Shown here in pieces: positions 22,501-33,331 of a DNA stretch of 64,000 nucleotides. The stretch is from Pristionchus mayeri (lineage: Eukaryota; Nematoda; Chromadorea; Rhabditida; Neodiplogasteridae). The position numbers and the translations under genes were made by a program. Under the pieces are notes generated by a model, which was not told the origin of the DNA, did no database searches, and saw only the letters and a program-made list of their open reading frames with translations. Within the stretch, counting starts at the first letter, position 1. Every line of letters starts with the position of its first letter. The stretch covers positions 15,569,087 through 15,633,086 of the forward strand of contig BTRK01000001.1 of the NCBI GenBank assembly GCA_036245805.1. The letters are read 5' to 3'.

Positions 22501-25500
22501 CTTTGGCCTTCTGAATCTCGACGATGACGACAGGTATCGAAATTCAGACGACGCAGTTTGAAAGAGCATCATTTGAAATACTTATAACCAAAATTATAGC
22601 TGGACTGGAGAAACTTATTTCCTACCGCCGCGGGGTGGTCGATTCTCTCGCGATTCGTCTCTTATGATGATGTAATATCCTGGAGTATTGATTTCGAAAA
22701 ATGTAGGTGATGGTCCAGAGCAGGCTTTTAGGATTTTTCCGGTTTTGCACCTGGCCCTACTGTATTTCTGCTCCCAGACCCGCTACAGAGCTGGCACAGG
22801 GCTCAAAATGTTTGACTTTGATATGTGTAAAAATGCGATAAATCTAGGGCGATTAATTTTTCAAACATTACCGAACTCTGAGTTTTTTATCGCCAAATTA
22901 ATTACAGCATTGAGAAAACTATTAAATCACATCGAGTTCCCAAAGGATGTGAATATAGGGTAAGCTAGACAGAATTTTTAGAATTTATACCCTCAATCTG
23001 ACACGTTTTACGCGAAATATTGAAACATATCACAGGTATCACGAGTCAGTGGATGTGTGTGAGAACAATTTCCAAATTTTATTTTCTGTTTTCGTTCATA
23101 TTATGGCGGTAGGATATACTAGAGTCAACTTCTCGAATAATCTAGGTCACAGGTCCCAGAACCGGCTTTTAGGAATTTTCCGGTTTTGCATCCGGCTCTA
23201 CCGTATAACAGCTCCCAGATGCGCTACGGAGGTGGCATTTGGCTCAAAATGTGCGCAAAAATCTGTCAATCAACTTTTATGTTGAAAGTGAAACCGTAGG
23301 ACTGCAACCTCGGGAAATATGAACGAAAAACTGAAATTTCATGTGCAAGCAAAATAATATCGTCTCGTTAAGGGACAAACCCAGTGAGCTCCGCGCCAGG
23401 CACCGCCCCCTTGATCCCGCCCCCAAGGGGGCGGGAGGGGGTGGAACCAGGCTGCACCCCGAAAGGGGTGGAGTCTGGCTCCCTTGCAAAAATGTTCCGA
23501 GAGGTTTCCCCCTCGAACTTAGGAACTCGATGTTCCTGTGAGTGAGGAGGAACGAGAATAGGTCAGCCCCGCGCGCTGTCTAGTCACGCCGGGTCAGAGA
23601 GCGCTGGGAGGAACGAGAGAGGGAGAGAGGGGAGTGCTCTCCTCTCGGGCAGGGGAGGGAGGGGGAGAGGCGGGTCAGAGAGCGTGAGGGAGGGAAGGGG
23701 GAGGAGCCTGGCGCGGAAGTAGGAAAGTGCCTCTTTTTCTTTTGTTGTTATTTCGAAAAGTTACCATCATAAAAGTTGTTCATAATAATTTTTCGCTCAT
23801 TTCGAGCCGTGTGCCAGCTCTGTAGCGGGTCTGAAATACAGTAGCGACAGGTGAAAAACCGGAAAAATCCTAAAAGCTGGCTCTGGGATCTATGTCATAA
23901 ATTTTTCGAAATCATCACTCCAGGATATTACCCCCTCATAATAAGGATCGAATTCGAGATCAAAAATTAGAAATGTTCCCGAGGTGTCGGAATTACATCC
24001 ACTGACTCGTGATACACGTGTTATTAGAAGAACAACTGTGGGAAAAGAGAGGCGTTTATATGCTCGTAAATTAAGAAATTAAAAAAACACATTTCTCTAG
24101 TTCACTTCAATGGACCAAGGGAAGGAATCTGGTGTATTAGTGGAGGATTCACAGTTATTCATAGCTGACCAACCGAATATGATCAAGGAAGAACATGTTA
24201 ATATCAAGGACGAGACAATAGATGAATTTGCTGAGGTCAAGCTAGAAGAACCACTCGGTGATGTACGTTTTTTCTTCTTCAATCCATCCTCTCTTTGTGC
24301 AAATTAGAGGATAGTGTCTACTATGAGCATACGGTGTGTATTCGATATTACTATAGTGATATTAATATTTTATATATTGTATATTATTCTTTTTTAGAGG
24401 GAACTCGACGAGTGCACGGATAAGAAGAAGCTTACTCAACCACGCAAGTGCTATCTGTGCGGAGAGATGGCCCTGCCTTGGTTGATCACTCCCAAGGATC
24501 CCTTTCCTGGCCACCTCTTCTTCATGAGTCTCATTGAGGTGGGTATCTCCTACATGACATACTTCAATATGACCAAATTTGGTATCACTTCGATAATAAG
24601 CCCAAATTCTTCGAACGAACTATAATCATTTCTAGGTTCACAAACAATATTTTTCGAGGCCATCGGTCTTCCAGAATTAGAGAAAATAACAATAATAAAC
24701 AAATATATTTGAAAGTTTGTAAAATCACTGGAAATCTGAGAGGCACGGTGCTAGTCTTATTACTGAAATCGATCAATGTTCGGATATCAAAATGACTTGT
24801 AGTTAACCGACGATCAACTCGAGTTGATCGACCATCTGATCAAGTTCAACAAGCGAGCGAATATCTGCAGAAAGCACTACAGAGAGCCAACGGTGGGCTT
24901 TTTTTATAAATGCAATTTAAAAATTTTGAAAAAATATTTTATTTGGCTTCAAATGTCTCAGAAATTTTGCACCAGTGATATTATCCGTTATTTAAGCTTA
25001 ATGAGTAATATAATTTCTTCTCAGTTACGCAACTTCGATTTTATGCAAGCGCAGCACGCGAATATGAAGGGAATCACTGACGAATATGATACGCTAAATG
25101 AGGTAGGCTGAGCCATTTAATCATGTGCTTCCAAAACCTCTGATGACTGCGCATGAAACTCAATTTTGTAGCAGCAGTTCTTGATTTTTAAAGTGAAGTA
25201 AATAGAAAATCGTTAACAGATTTGCATATTACCTAAAATTAAAGGACTCGAATAGAAGTATATCGAAAAATATTAAATTTGAACATAAACAATAACAGGA
25301 TGGTCTCATCACGAAGCAGCCTTGTAGAGATATACCATGGCGACTATTTTCTGCTCCATCTATCAATATAGTTCCACAGAGGAAGACTGAGGTAACAGCA
25401 ACATATTTTTTTATAGTTTTGTGCTCCATTCGCGCTTTTCATTTAGCTGAATTGTATGTATTCGGGAAATGTATCAGCCACATTTACTATGACTTTAGTA

Positions 25501-27620
25501 TTTTCCTTCAGATGTGCTTCCTTTGCTATCGAAGTTCTTCTAAATGCTATGCGACGCCGATGGAACCTACGCAGAGAATGCAGTTTCTGAACAAAGTAAT
25601 CGTTGAATCTTCGGGAGATAAAGAACGTGTTGAGGTGAGCGAAATTAACTTGGCATACTTGAGAATTTTTTTTAATTGGGAAACTCTTACAATGTCTGCT
25701 ATACATAAATCCAATTTTTTGAAAAAGTTGTTTTATATTTCCCCAGTGATTCGACTCAAGTTACCATGTTAACGATTATTCATATGCCTTTGATCCTAAT
25801 ATAATGACTTCAAATATCACTTAACCGCGCTGTCCATTAAAATTACTAAGAACTTGAGCAATTACAGATGCTGATGAACATCAAAAGTCGTGCATATTTC
25901 TGTTCCATCCATTTCACCAAGAAAGGAAAATCAATTTCTCATGTATGATGTTTTTAAAGACAGTTGTATTACATGCCCTTCATGTGATTTTTCTTTTTCC
26001 GGACATTTATGATCAGGCTGCCTTGAGATTATGGAATATGTCGTACTGGTACGGAGCGCGTTAGGTGAACCTATATTCCCCTAAAGCGTGAAATCGAAAA
26101 GATTTGGTTTTCATGAGCACATATTATATACAAAGTAACGGCTATAGTATTCGGGAAACGGAATACCATGGCCAAGATAGATTGAAGATTCCCACGGACT
26201 TCAAATCCAAGAGTGATCGACTTTCTTTAGCTCCTTCTGAACCGAGTGGAATCACGTTCAAGGTAGGATGTTTTTACATATATGCAGAGATTAAAAAGCA
26301 TGGTCATACCATGGAACCTACCATAGAAACTGTAATTCAAGACGTGAAATGAAATAGTTTTTAATGTTAAAAAGACTTATGGGCCCGAACTGAGTAATAT
26401 TAACCCAATATGCAAAGTTGCACGATTATCCCTTTTTGAATCCCATGGTGTGATAAAAGCCGTCCCATGGTTAGCTATTTTCAGTTCTATGGAAGATCGA
26501 ATTTTTCCTGCTTTGCCCCAATCAATTAACCGACTTCTCTTTGATCCAGAATGACCATTGGGCTTGTGTGATTCCAACACATTAATTTCGTATCAGACTC
26601 AGATTCCCATAATAGGGTACCTATGGTAGATCTGTTGACCATGCTTTTTCATCTATGCATATATGTTAGTGCTATTTTTCAACAACCATGAGTTCAAACG
26701 TTTTAAAATCACTCAAACACTCACTAGAATATTAAAACCGAATAGTCACATTCGTTCACTTATCAACGAGTCCTAATAATGTTGATTTATTATTCTTCAT
26801 GTAATGTTAGCCTGGGCAGCAGTGCCTTCGTGAAACTAATGTTATCCTTTACAGTCTTCCCTTGATCCCGCTATTTGCTCCATCTGCGACAAGTTAGCGT
26901 ATCGCTACTTTGAGACTCCGGCTGACCCGAGAGAGCAAACGGCATTCCTAGAGAGACATGGATTCGGCGATCTTGTTGTGAGTACAGATAGGAAGATTGC
27001 AAAGTGTTTTATTTTTGTAACGTAGTTCCATTAAATTATTTATTCGTTCTTCTCTCGTATCCGGCGTGATTAATAACATGCCGAGTACTTGATTCTTCGT
27101 TGATTTTTTTAATTCGCGTAATTTCCCCCACACATGAAAATAGAGTAATAGTATGAAGTTGTTTACACCTACTGAAAGATGCAATGCAGTTAGCAATCCT
27201 TTTCAGTTATTCAAGAATAGCAATCGCATTTATTTCTGCACCGATCATCTAAAAATGGTGAATTCAAATTATTTATTTATTGTTTACTAACGAATAGGTC
27301 TAAACGATCTCATTTACAATCAATTGGACAAGAAATGAACTGAACGTTACAATTGCAATCGATTGAGCACATGTCATTATGTTAGAGTAAATGGGTATGA
27401 AAAACACAAATAAACAATCTCGTTTTTTTGAAAACTTATCTGATTGAGGTCTTTAGTGGCCTCATGAGCTGCGTAGAATATCTGTAAAGGATCATGACTA
27501 AATATTGCTTATTATTTCATATTTCAGGCTGAAACTATAATTGATACTCCTTCCACAGGTACCGATTCTGGTTCCTATGAAGATAGTATCGATGAACCGG
27601 GAACTTCCAGAAGGCACTAG
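19505..27620 (+). CDS. Acidic-module protein with three THAP-like C2-CH zinc modules
   Basis: Exons: 19505-19615, 19740-19838 (acidic), 20159-20242 (MFSPSTGIPRPFD), 20331-20462 (basic helix, EEIEERTRIFLQKRRKV), 24101-24262 (acidic, IKEEH...IKDE), 24398-24538 plus 24803-24892 (CYLCGEM...ICRKHY), 25025-25102, 25299-25391, 25512-25634 plus 25868-25942 (MCFLCYRS...FCSIHF), ~26148-26262, 26855-26977 plus 27207-27257 (CSICDKLAY...FCTDHL), 27528-27620 (tail EPGTSRRH). Each paired exon forms C-x2-C, ~50 residues, C-x2-H, the ligand spacing of a THAP finger but without its Trp or AVPTIF signature. All joins except that around 26148 keep phase 0. The start follows AATTCCAG by two bases. The 3.6 kb intron holds nested foldbacks, and 20462 and 24101 could instead belong to two genes. 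Likely nuclear and DNA-binding; partners unknown. Confidence 0.6.
20590..24023. mobile_element. 3.4 kb foldback element with nested insertion
   Basis: The left end TATCACGTGTATCACGAGTC and the right end (complement TAACACGTGTATCACGAG) define an inverted repeat. The left arm is 20590-20671 plus about 22657-22830; the right arm is about 23780-24023. A second palindrome (20672-22656) interrupts the left arm. A further direct copy of left-arm sequence starts near 23040 (ATCACGAGTCAGTGGATG), so the element has internal duplications. The centre (23380-23720) is very G/C-rich and purine-biased. It lies inside an intron of the zinc-module gene. Confidence 0.78.
20672..22656. mobile_element. 2.0 kb foldback nested in a larger foldback
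   Basis: Ends GAATCGCGAGAGAATCGACC and its complement. The arms pair from 20672 to ~21592 and from ~21750 to 22656, around a ~155-base unpaired centre. The flanks TTATTATGAGAG and TCTTATGATGATG look like halves of a drifted target duplication. Removing the element rejoins the left arm of the host foldback (CATCCTTATTATGA to GTAATATCCTGG), which matches the intact right arm. That dates this insertion after the outer one. Confidence 0.82.
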
Positions 27621-27708
27621 AATGACGTCTTGAATGCAGTCATTGTTCTTTTCACATTCGGCTTTCTTTTTCCTTTTTTCATTGTTTTTGTTCTCAGTAG
27701 ATCGAACT

Positions 27709-27714
27709 AATAAA
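27709..27714 (+). terminator. Polyadenylation signal of the zinc-module gene
   Basis: AATAAA about 90 bases after the TAG at 27618-27620, in a T-rich 3' region. The surrounding sequence (CTTTTTC...TCATTGTTT, then CTCAAAATCGTATGAATCG) recurs near 40490-40600. Confidence 0.6.
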
Positions 27715-28468
27715 TGGTTTCACAGCCTTTGCTCCTCGTCCATCTCTCAAAATCGTATGAATCGGTTATGATATCTAACGAATATTTGCATGTAGTAGGT
27801 TAAGTTTGGTACTACACTGTCACACTATCGTATTACGAAGTGGATAATTGTGTCCGTTATTCAGCCCTTTAGTAATGCAAGAGGATCGGAGTAAGCAGTG
27901 CTTGTTTGAATTCAAACAAACAATGGACAATGCCATTCGACTCGCGACAGTGGATGGATTTATACAAGGACACATCTTCCAGTAAGTATTCGTTTCTTGT
28001 GCGCATCATTCGATATCAATATAGTCTGGCGCAAAAACATTATTTAAAGGAACTAAACTTGTATTCTCATTGTAACTAGTTGTTTGAAATTGTGAACGTT
28101 TTTTAGGATACTCGAATTGATGGAGGGCCTTGTGATCGGTGTCACTCACAATTGGAATTTTTTTTGGGAGGAGGATCCAAGCGAGAATGTGAAGAAATCT
28201 GCAGTTATCGTAAGTCAATAATAATTTTTGGATCTAAGAATCACCTACGATTTATCCTTTACAATTTCGGTTGCAGAATTCGTGTCGTGAGATTATGAAG
28301 GGCTTCGACTTATTCACTCAGATAATCCGGATAAAAATGCGAAAAGAAGAGGAGGTAGGGAGATTCGGTGAACTTGTACATAACTGATCATACTTACCTT
28401 AGTATGAAATATTCTTCTATGTTAAATCCACTTAATTGGGGAAATAAATATTACTACTTATGCTTTAA

Positions 28469-28488
28469 TATATATATATATATATATT
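28469..28488. repeat. (TA)n microsatellite
   Basis: About ten TA units in an intron. No further role visible. Confidence 0.8.
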
Positions 28489-28785
28489 TATGTTATTTCA
28501 TTCTGAAATAACGTGGAGAAATATGAAAATGGATCATACGTTAGTTAAATACGATTAAAATGACGAGTGAATGGGGCGATAGGGCCAGGGGGATCTACTC
28601 AGGGGAACTGGTTTGATTCTCGGAATTTACTAAAAGCCTTGCCGCTCTTAGAAAGAAACTATTGTATCTGTAGTTGTGGTTCGATCCAGGATTATTGAAG
28701 TTCATTCCGTTTCGAGTGTAGTAAATTTTGAAATAATGTGGTTTTCGGTTGGAAATACTATATTTGCCTCGGATGAGATTTGTGG

Positions 28786-29217
28786 CTACTCTCTTATTCT
28801 ACGTTTCTCTAGGGACTCAATGCCTAGTTTCTTATTGCGATCGAAAGCGGTGGGCATGTTTTCCCAAGTATGATCAAAACAGCGCATAAATAAACGTCGT
28901 GTGAAATAGTTTTGTACCTTTTCGAGTTCCTTTTTATCCTTGTTTTGGTAAGGGTTGAAGACGGAGGAAGCGCTTTCTAAAATCGGTCTAATGTACATTG
29001 AGTACGTTTTGACGAGTACTTCTATATTTTTGGTTCGTAAGGCTCTGAGGATAGTGTGACAAGTAGTTTTTGCTTTGACGGATATTGTAGAGCAATGATC
29101 GGAAAAGGAGAGATTTTTCTGGACAACAAAGCCGACTTCTTTCACTTTTTCTTTTTGTTCCAGAGTTATGGTTCCTATAGTATATGTTCGCTTCCTATTT
29201 GAAGTAACCCTTATCAT
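28786..29217 (-). mobile_element. Non-LTR retrotransposon (LINE) fragment, 3' part of RT
   Basis: An open minus-strand frame of 143 codons resembles the C-terminal end of a LINE reverse transcriptase region: GFVVQKNLSFSDHCSTI (the 'LGV..D..LSF..HI' block), LVKTYSMYIRPILESAS (the 'LY..YVRPILEY' block) and NKDKKELEKVQNYFTRRLF (the 'K.LE.VQ..FTR' block). It lacks the catalytic YADD region and the endonuclease, so it is a dead 5'-truncated or internally cut piece. It lies antisense in an intron and ends only ~70 bases before the left edge of the 15.2 kb duplication. Confidence 0.75.
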
Positions 29218-30687
29218 GCTTAATTATAGAACGATGAATCAAACAACCAAACGGGAGGTGTGCCGTTCTTCAAGAATGATCAGCCAGATGACGTCAAAGA
29301 GGAACCGATGGAGATCAAGGAGGAAACGATCGATGAATTTTCTGATCTCAAGCAAGAAGAACCGATTGCTGATGTGAGCTTAAATATGTTAAAACTACAA
29401 CATATTATGCTGTGATATTTCTTAAATGGAGAAAATACTTTCAGATATTCTGTCCTTCCACTGGAAATTCTCGCCCAACGAATGTTCTTATTCGTACTTC
29501 CATTGCGAAGAAAACTCGAGATTCTGGGCATTCCAAGGTGCCTACGATTTTGAAAGTGGTGAGCTATTCGCTTTTATACGTTTGCTAGTGTCTAGGGTTG
29601 GTAATTCGATACAATGCACGCCTGCTCCTCGTTTAATTTCGCACTCCAAGTAGCGAAAGGCTCACTGCCATTTACTCGATTTGCCATCCGTAGTACTGTC
29701 CATTATTCATCCGCACCCAATAGTATTCAGAGAAAACCTATTCGGGAAAGACCAGACGATGAAATAGAGGAATGCACGCGCATTTTTCTGGAGAAAAGGC
29801 GGAAAGTCGAGGAGGGAGATCTTTTGGAGGCGCGATCTTTCCGCTCATCTATGGATGGACGATCCCTAATGGCACATTTGAGTGCTCCCAGATTCGATGT
29901 GTCGAAGGAGTCGAGAAATGAGAATGTGTTGAAGATTGAGGTACCTCGTCTTATTTTTTAGTCCGGCATGCAAAACGGTAGAAATCTATATCATGTCTAA
30001 TTCGTATTGAAGATCCCCGAGATGGTCGTTGCTAAAGGAAGTACCAAAAGGAAGACAAAATATGAGGTAGTCCTATTTCGTTTTGTGGCATCTCGCTATT
30101 TAAAAATAGCATATATGTATACTTTCTGCGTTCAACTCTAGCACATGCGGGAAAGTGCTCATTAATGCATCATCACCAAACCTAGCAATCTATCTGCACA
30201 TATTCATTTTAACAATATGTGCATGAGATTAGATATATATGTATATATATGTAAAACTGCTATTATCAGTTAAATGGCTTTAATAACATATCTATGTTGA
30301 AGGCGAAAGTGGATGATTCGCATCGGAAGATAAACAGGGACTGAGTTGAGAAAAATTTCATCGAGAGTGAATTCCGTGTTGGTTATGAGGATTCAATCGA
30401 AGAAGAAGAAGAAGAGATTTATGAACCAGGTCCATCCAGAAGTTGGAAGTAATTAGAATTTATCTGATTTGCTCTGGTTCTTTTTTTTGTTCTTTCGGTT
30501 TCATGAAAATTTTCTATTATATAATTTTTGGTTTAGTTACGATTTTTCATTGTTCAATGTTTTTTCGTTCGATAATCATTACATGCTAAGTATTGATAAA
30601 ATTTAATGTAATGCGAAAGGTAAACTGATTGAATCGTATATTGCGATGGTCGTATCTTATTTGTATGGGTGATAATTTATTTTCCAA

Positions 30688-32173
30688 TATCACGGGTTTC
30701 CTATAAAAGTGTAGGAAAACTGACTCATTTGGCTAACAGGAAATATTTTATGCCACCGAATTCGATAAAACTTGATTCATGGACATCATTAGGGGTCAGG
30801 AAAAGGTATTTGAATACCCTACAATTATGTCAACGTAGCCCAATGAGGCCGGATTCGTTTTAATGGTGAAATTAGCGAAAAACTAAATTTCGATATGATA
30901 AATCGATCATATCTCGAACGATATCCGGAAACCCAAAGCTTTTTATTTCAAATTCGGAATCTCCTGGCCAAATAAGGTGGTGTCTACGTTGATCATTTTT
31001 CACATTTCTGTCACCTCACTATGGATTTACTATGGGAGAATCTGGACCGTTCTGGACTTGGTCAAATTTTCGCGATATTCGTTTTCTGAAATCGATAGCT
31101 TACGAAGAGGCGAAAAATAATGACTCAGATGCACAAAACGCTGTGATCATTCGTTTTTGACTTATTCGAAGAAAACTGTGAAAATGTACCTAAAATGAGT
31201 ATCTCACGCATGTGATCGAAAATATTTTCACTTTCTGCAGTTGTATTGCATTTCGTAAGCCTTTCCTCACAACATTAATCATATTTTTGCATTGGGTTGA
31301 TAAATGAATACGAAGACCAGGCATGTCGGTTCGTATCCTTGAACAAAACGAATAATATTTCGATTTTTTGTGGTTAAACTGCTAAAATGGCATCGCTGTT
31401 TCACAAGTAGATTACAAATCAGGTTTATTATGTGTGGAGATGCATAATAAATACAATAAATACAACTGCAGAAAGTGAAAATATTTTCGATCAGATGTTT
31501 GAGAAACTCATTTTAGGTACTTTTTCGCAGCTTTCTTCGAATAAGTCAAAAACTAATGATCCCAGCGTTTTGTGCATCTGAGTCATTATTTTTCGCCTTT
31601 TCGTGAGCTATCGATTTCATTTTTTTAAGATCACGATTGGACAACTTTGAACCAAGATACGGTCAGAAAACGAATATCGCGAAAATTTGACCAAGTCCAG
31701 AACGGTCCAGATTCTCCCATAGTAATTCCATAGTGAGGTGACAGAAATGTGAAAAATGATCAACGTAGACACCACCTTATTTGGCCAGGAGATTCCGAAT
31801 TTGAAATAAAAAGCTTTGGGTTTCCGGATATCGTTCGAGATATGATCGATTTATCATATCGAAATTTAGTTTTTCGCTAATTTCACCATTAAAACGAATC
31901 CGGCCTCATTGGGCTACGTTGACATAATTGTAGGGTATTCAAATACGAGCAGAATGCACTCAATTTGCACGCTGTGCGAGCAAAATGAACTGAATTATGC
32001 CCCTCAGACGGAGTAGATAAAAAAAATCGATAATTTGCCGTTTTAGCCAAACCAACCGGATAGTCCTTTTCCTGACCCCCAATGATGTCCATGAACCAAG
32101 TTTTATCGAAATCGGTGGCATAAAATATTTCTAGTAGCTAGTGTTCCTACACTTTTACCGGAGATCCGTGATA
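30688..32173. mobile_element. 1.49 kb foldback (TATCACGG ends), copy A
   Basis: Palindrome beginning TATCACGGGTTTCC and ending CCGTGATA. The arms pair through the block reading AATGAGGCCGGATTCGTTTT on one side and its complement on the other, to a centre near 31420. No transposase; open frames are arm reads. It directly abuts the next foldback. It lies between family genes in DNA that has an uninterrupted counterpart near 37140-37160. Confidence 0.85.
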
Positions 32174-33137
32174 TATCACGCCTCTCACGAGAGAATCAAC
32201 CTAGCCTTGGGAATGAACCAAAAATCGAAATTGTGATTATTATGGATTTGGAACCCTCAAAGGATGCTTCTTTATTACTCAAAGCCTCATTACGCCAGAA
32301 TCACTTCTGGGCTCATGGCACTATGTCGGTTTGCCTGATGCCTAACTTGAAATCCATTTTTCTCGGTTCCTATGTATTTTCATGAGAAATTACTCAGAGT
32401 GACCCCAGCTCATGTTTCGAGCTCTATCGTTCTATCAAAACCGCTTTTCATAAATCGATTATTGAACAGCGCTATAATCTCAGCATCTTTCTCATAAATG
32501 TTGGAAAAGTCATGGATCAAAATTTCTCATGAGATAGAGCAAATGAAGAGCTATCAAATGAGTGGTTTCCCAAAAAAACGGACACGGTGGTGGTAGTTAC
32601 ATTAACTTTTGTTTTCTCGATAATTTGAAGTTGTTTTTCATCCTCTCAGACCGCCTGATTGCGAGCGCTCCGAGGCGAATGAAATCACTTTCACTCTTAT
32701 TTCTAAATTTCTGATCTGTTTCACAATTTTATCTAATAGTGATACGCTGCTACATTATAGACTGTTGAAAAATATCAGAAAATTCTAAAAGTAAAATTCA
32801 TTTTGAGAAACGGCGCTGAGATTGTAGCGCTGTTCAATGATCAATTCATGAAAAGCAGTTTTGATAGAACGATAGAGCTCGAAAAATGAGCTGGGTCACT
32901 CTGAGTGTAATTTCTCATGAAAATACATAGGAACCGAGAAAAATGGATTTAAAGTTGGGCATCAGGCTAACCGACCTGGTGTCATGAGCACAGAAGTAAT
33001 TCTGGCGTAATGAGGCTTTGGGAATTGAAGAAGCATCCTTAGATGATGCCAAAACCACTGCTAACTAGAATCATGATTTTTCACCCCATTCCCATGAAAG
33101 CTCATTCTAGCTAGATTCTCTCGTGAAAGGCGTTATA
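32174..33137. mobile_element. 0.96 kb foldback (TATCACGCC ends), copy A
   Basis: Ends TATCACGCCTCTCACGAGAG and complement CTCTCGTGAAAGGCGTTATA. Arms pair through GGTTCCTATGTATTTTCATG to a centre near 32620. The TATCACG start is shared with the adjoining element and the outer foldback at 20590, suggesting one family or one mobilising enzyme. Confidence 0.83.
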
Positions 33138-33331
33138 TGTTTCCGATACAATGCAATTGCTATACTCTAATTGTATTTGTTCATTGTGCAATTGCATCCT
33201 TCAGAATTTTTTTGTTACCGTATACACGTCAGGTAAGATAAATAGCGCAATGCTCACCAGCCCAGTTTTTTAGCTCGATTGTCTCTAAATTTCGGTATCG
33301 TGTGTGCTTTTAAAATTCGTTCGTTCCAGGC

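Larger units (their letters stand above)
27875..30452 (+). pseudogene. Family gene with novel N-terminus and premature stop
   Basis: Exons in phase: 27875-27981, 28107-28209, 28277-28354, 29230-29373 (acidic: VKEEP, EIKEE, LKQEEP), 29445-29537 (IFCPSTGNSRP), 29731-29940 (basic helix EEIE-type, 70 codons), 30013-30066, 30303-30452. The first three give ~96 residues with no domain I recognise (EFKQTMDNAIRLATVDGF..., then WNFFWEEDPSENVKK). The last exon has an in-frame TGA at 30342-30344; beyond it the frame stays open through EEEEE...EPGPSRSWK to TAA at 30450, so the stop has removed a once-coding tail. A truncated protein is also possible. An antisense LINE fragment lies in the intron before 29230. 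The 15.2 kb duplication starts inside the exon at 29230, so only exons to the right have a second copy. Confidence 0.5.

Noticed and set aside
25983..26065. An extra exon reading AALRLWNMSYWYGAR
   Set aside because: It ends in TAG with no donor in the right phase; the alternative frame would need phase 1 on both sides, which its neighbours do not give.
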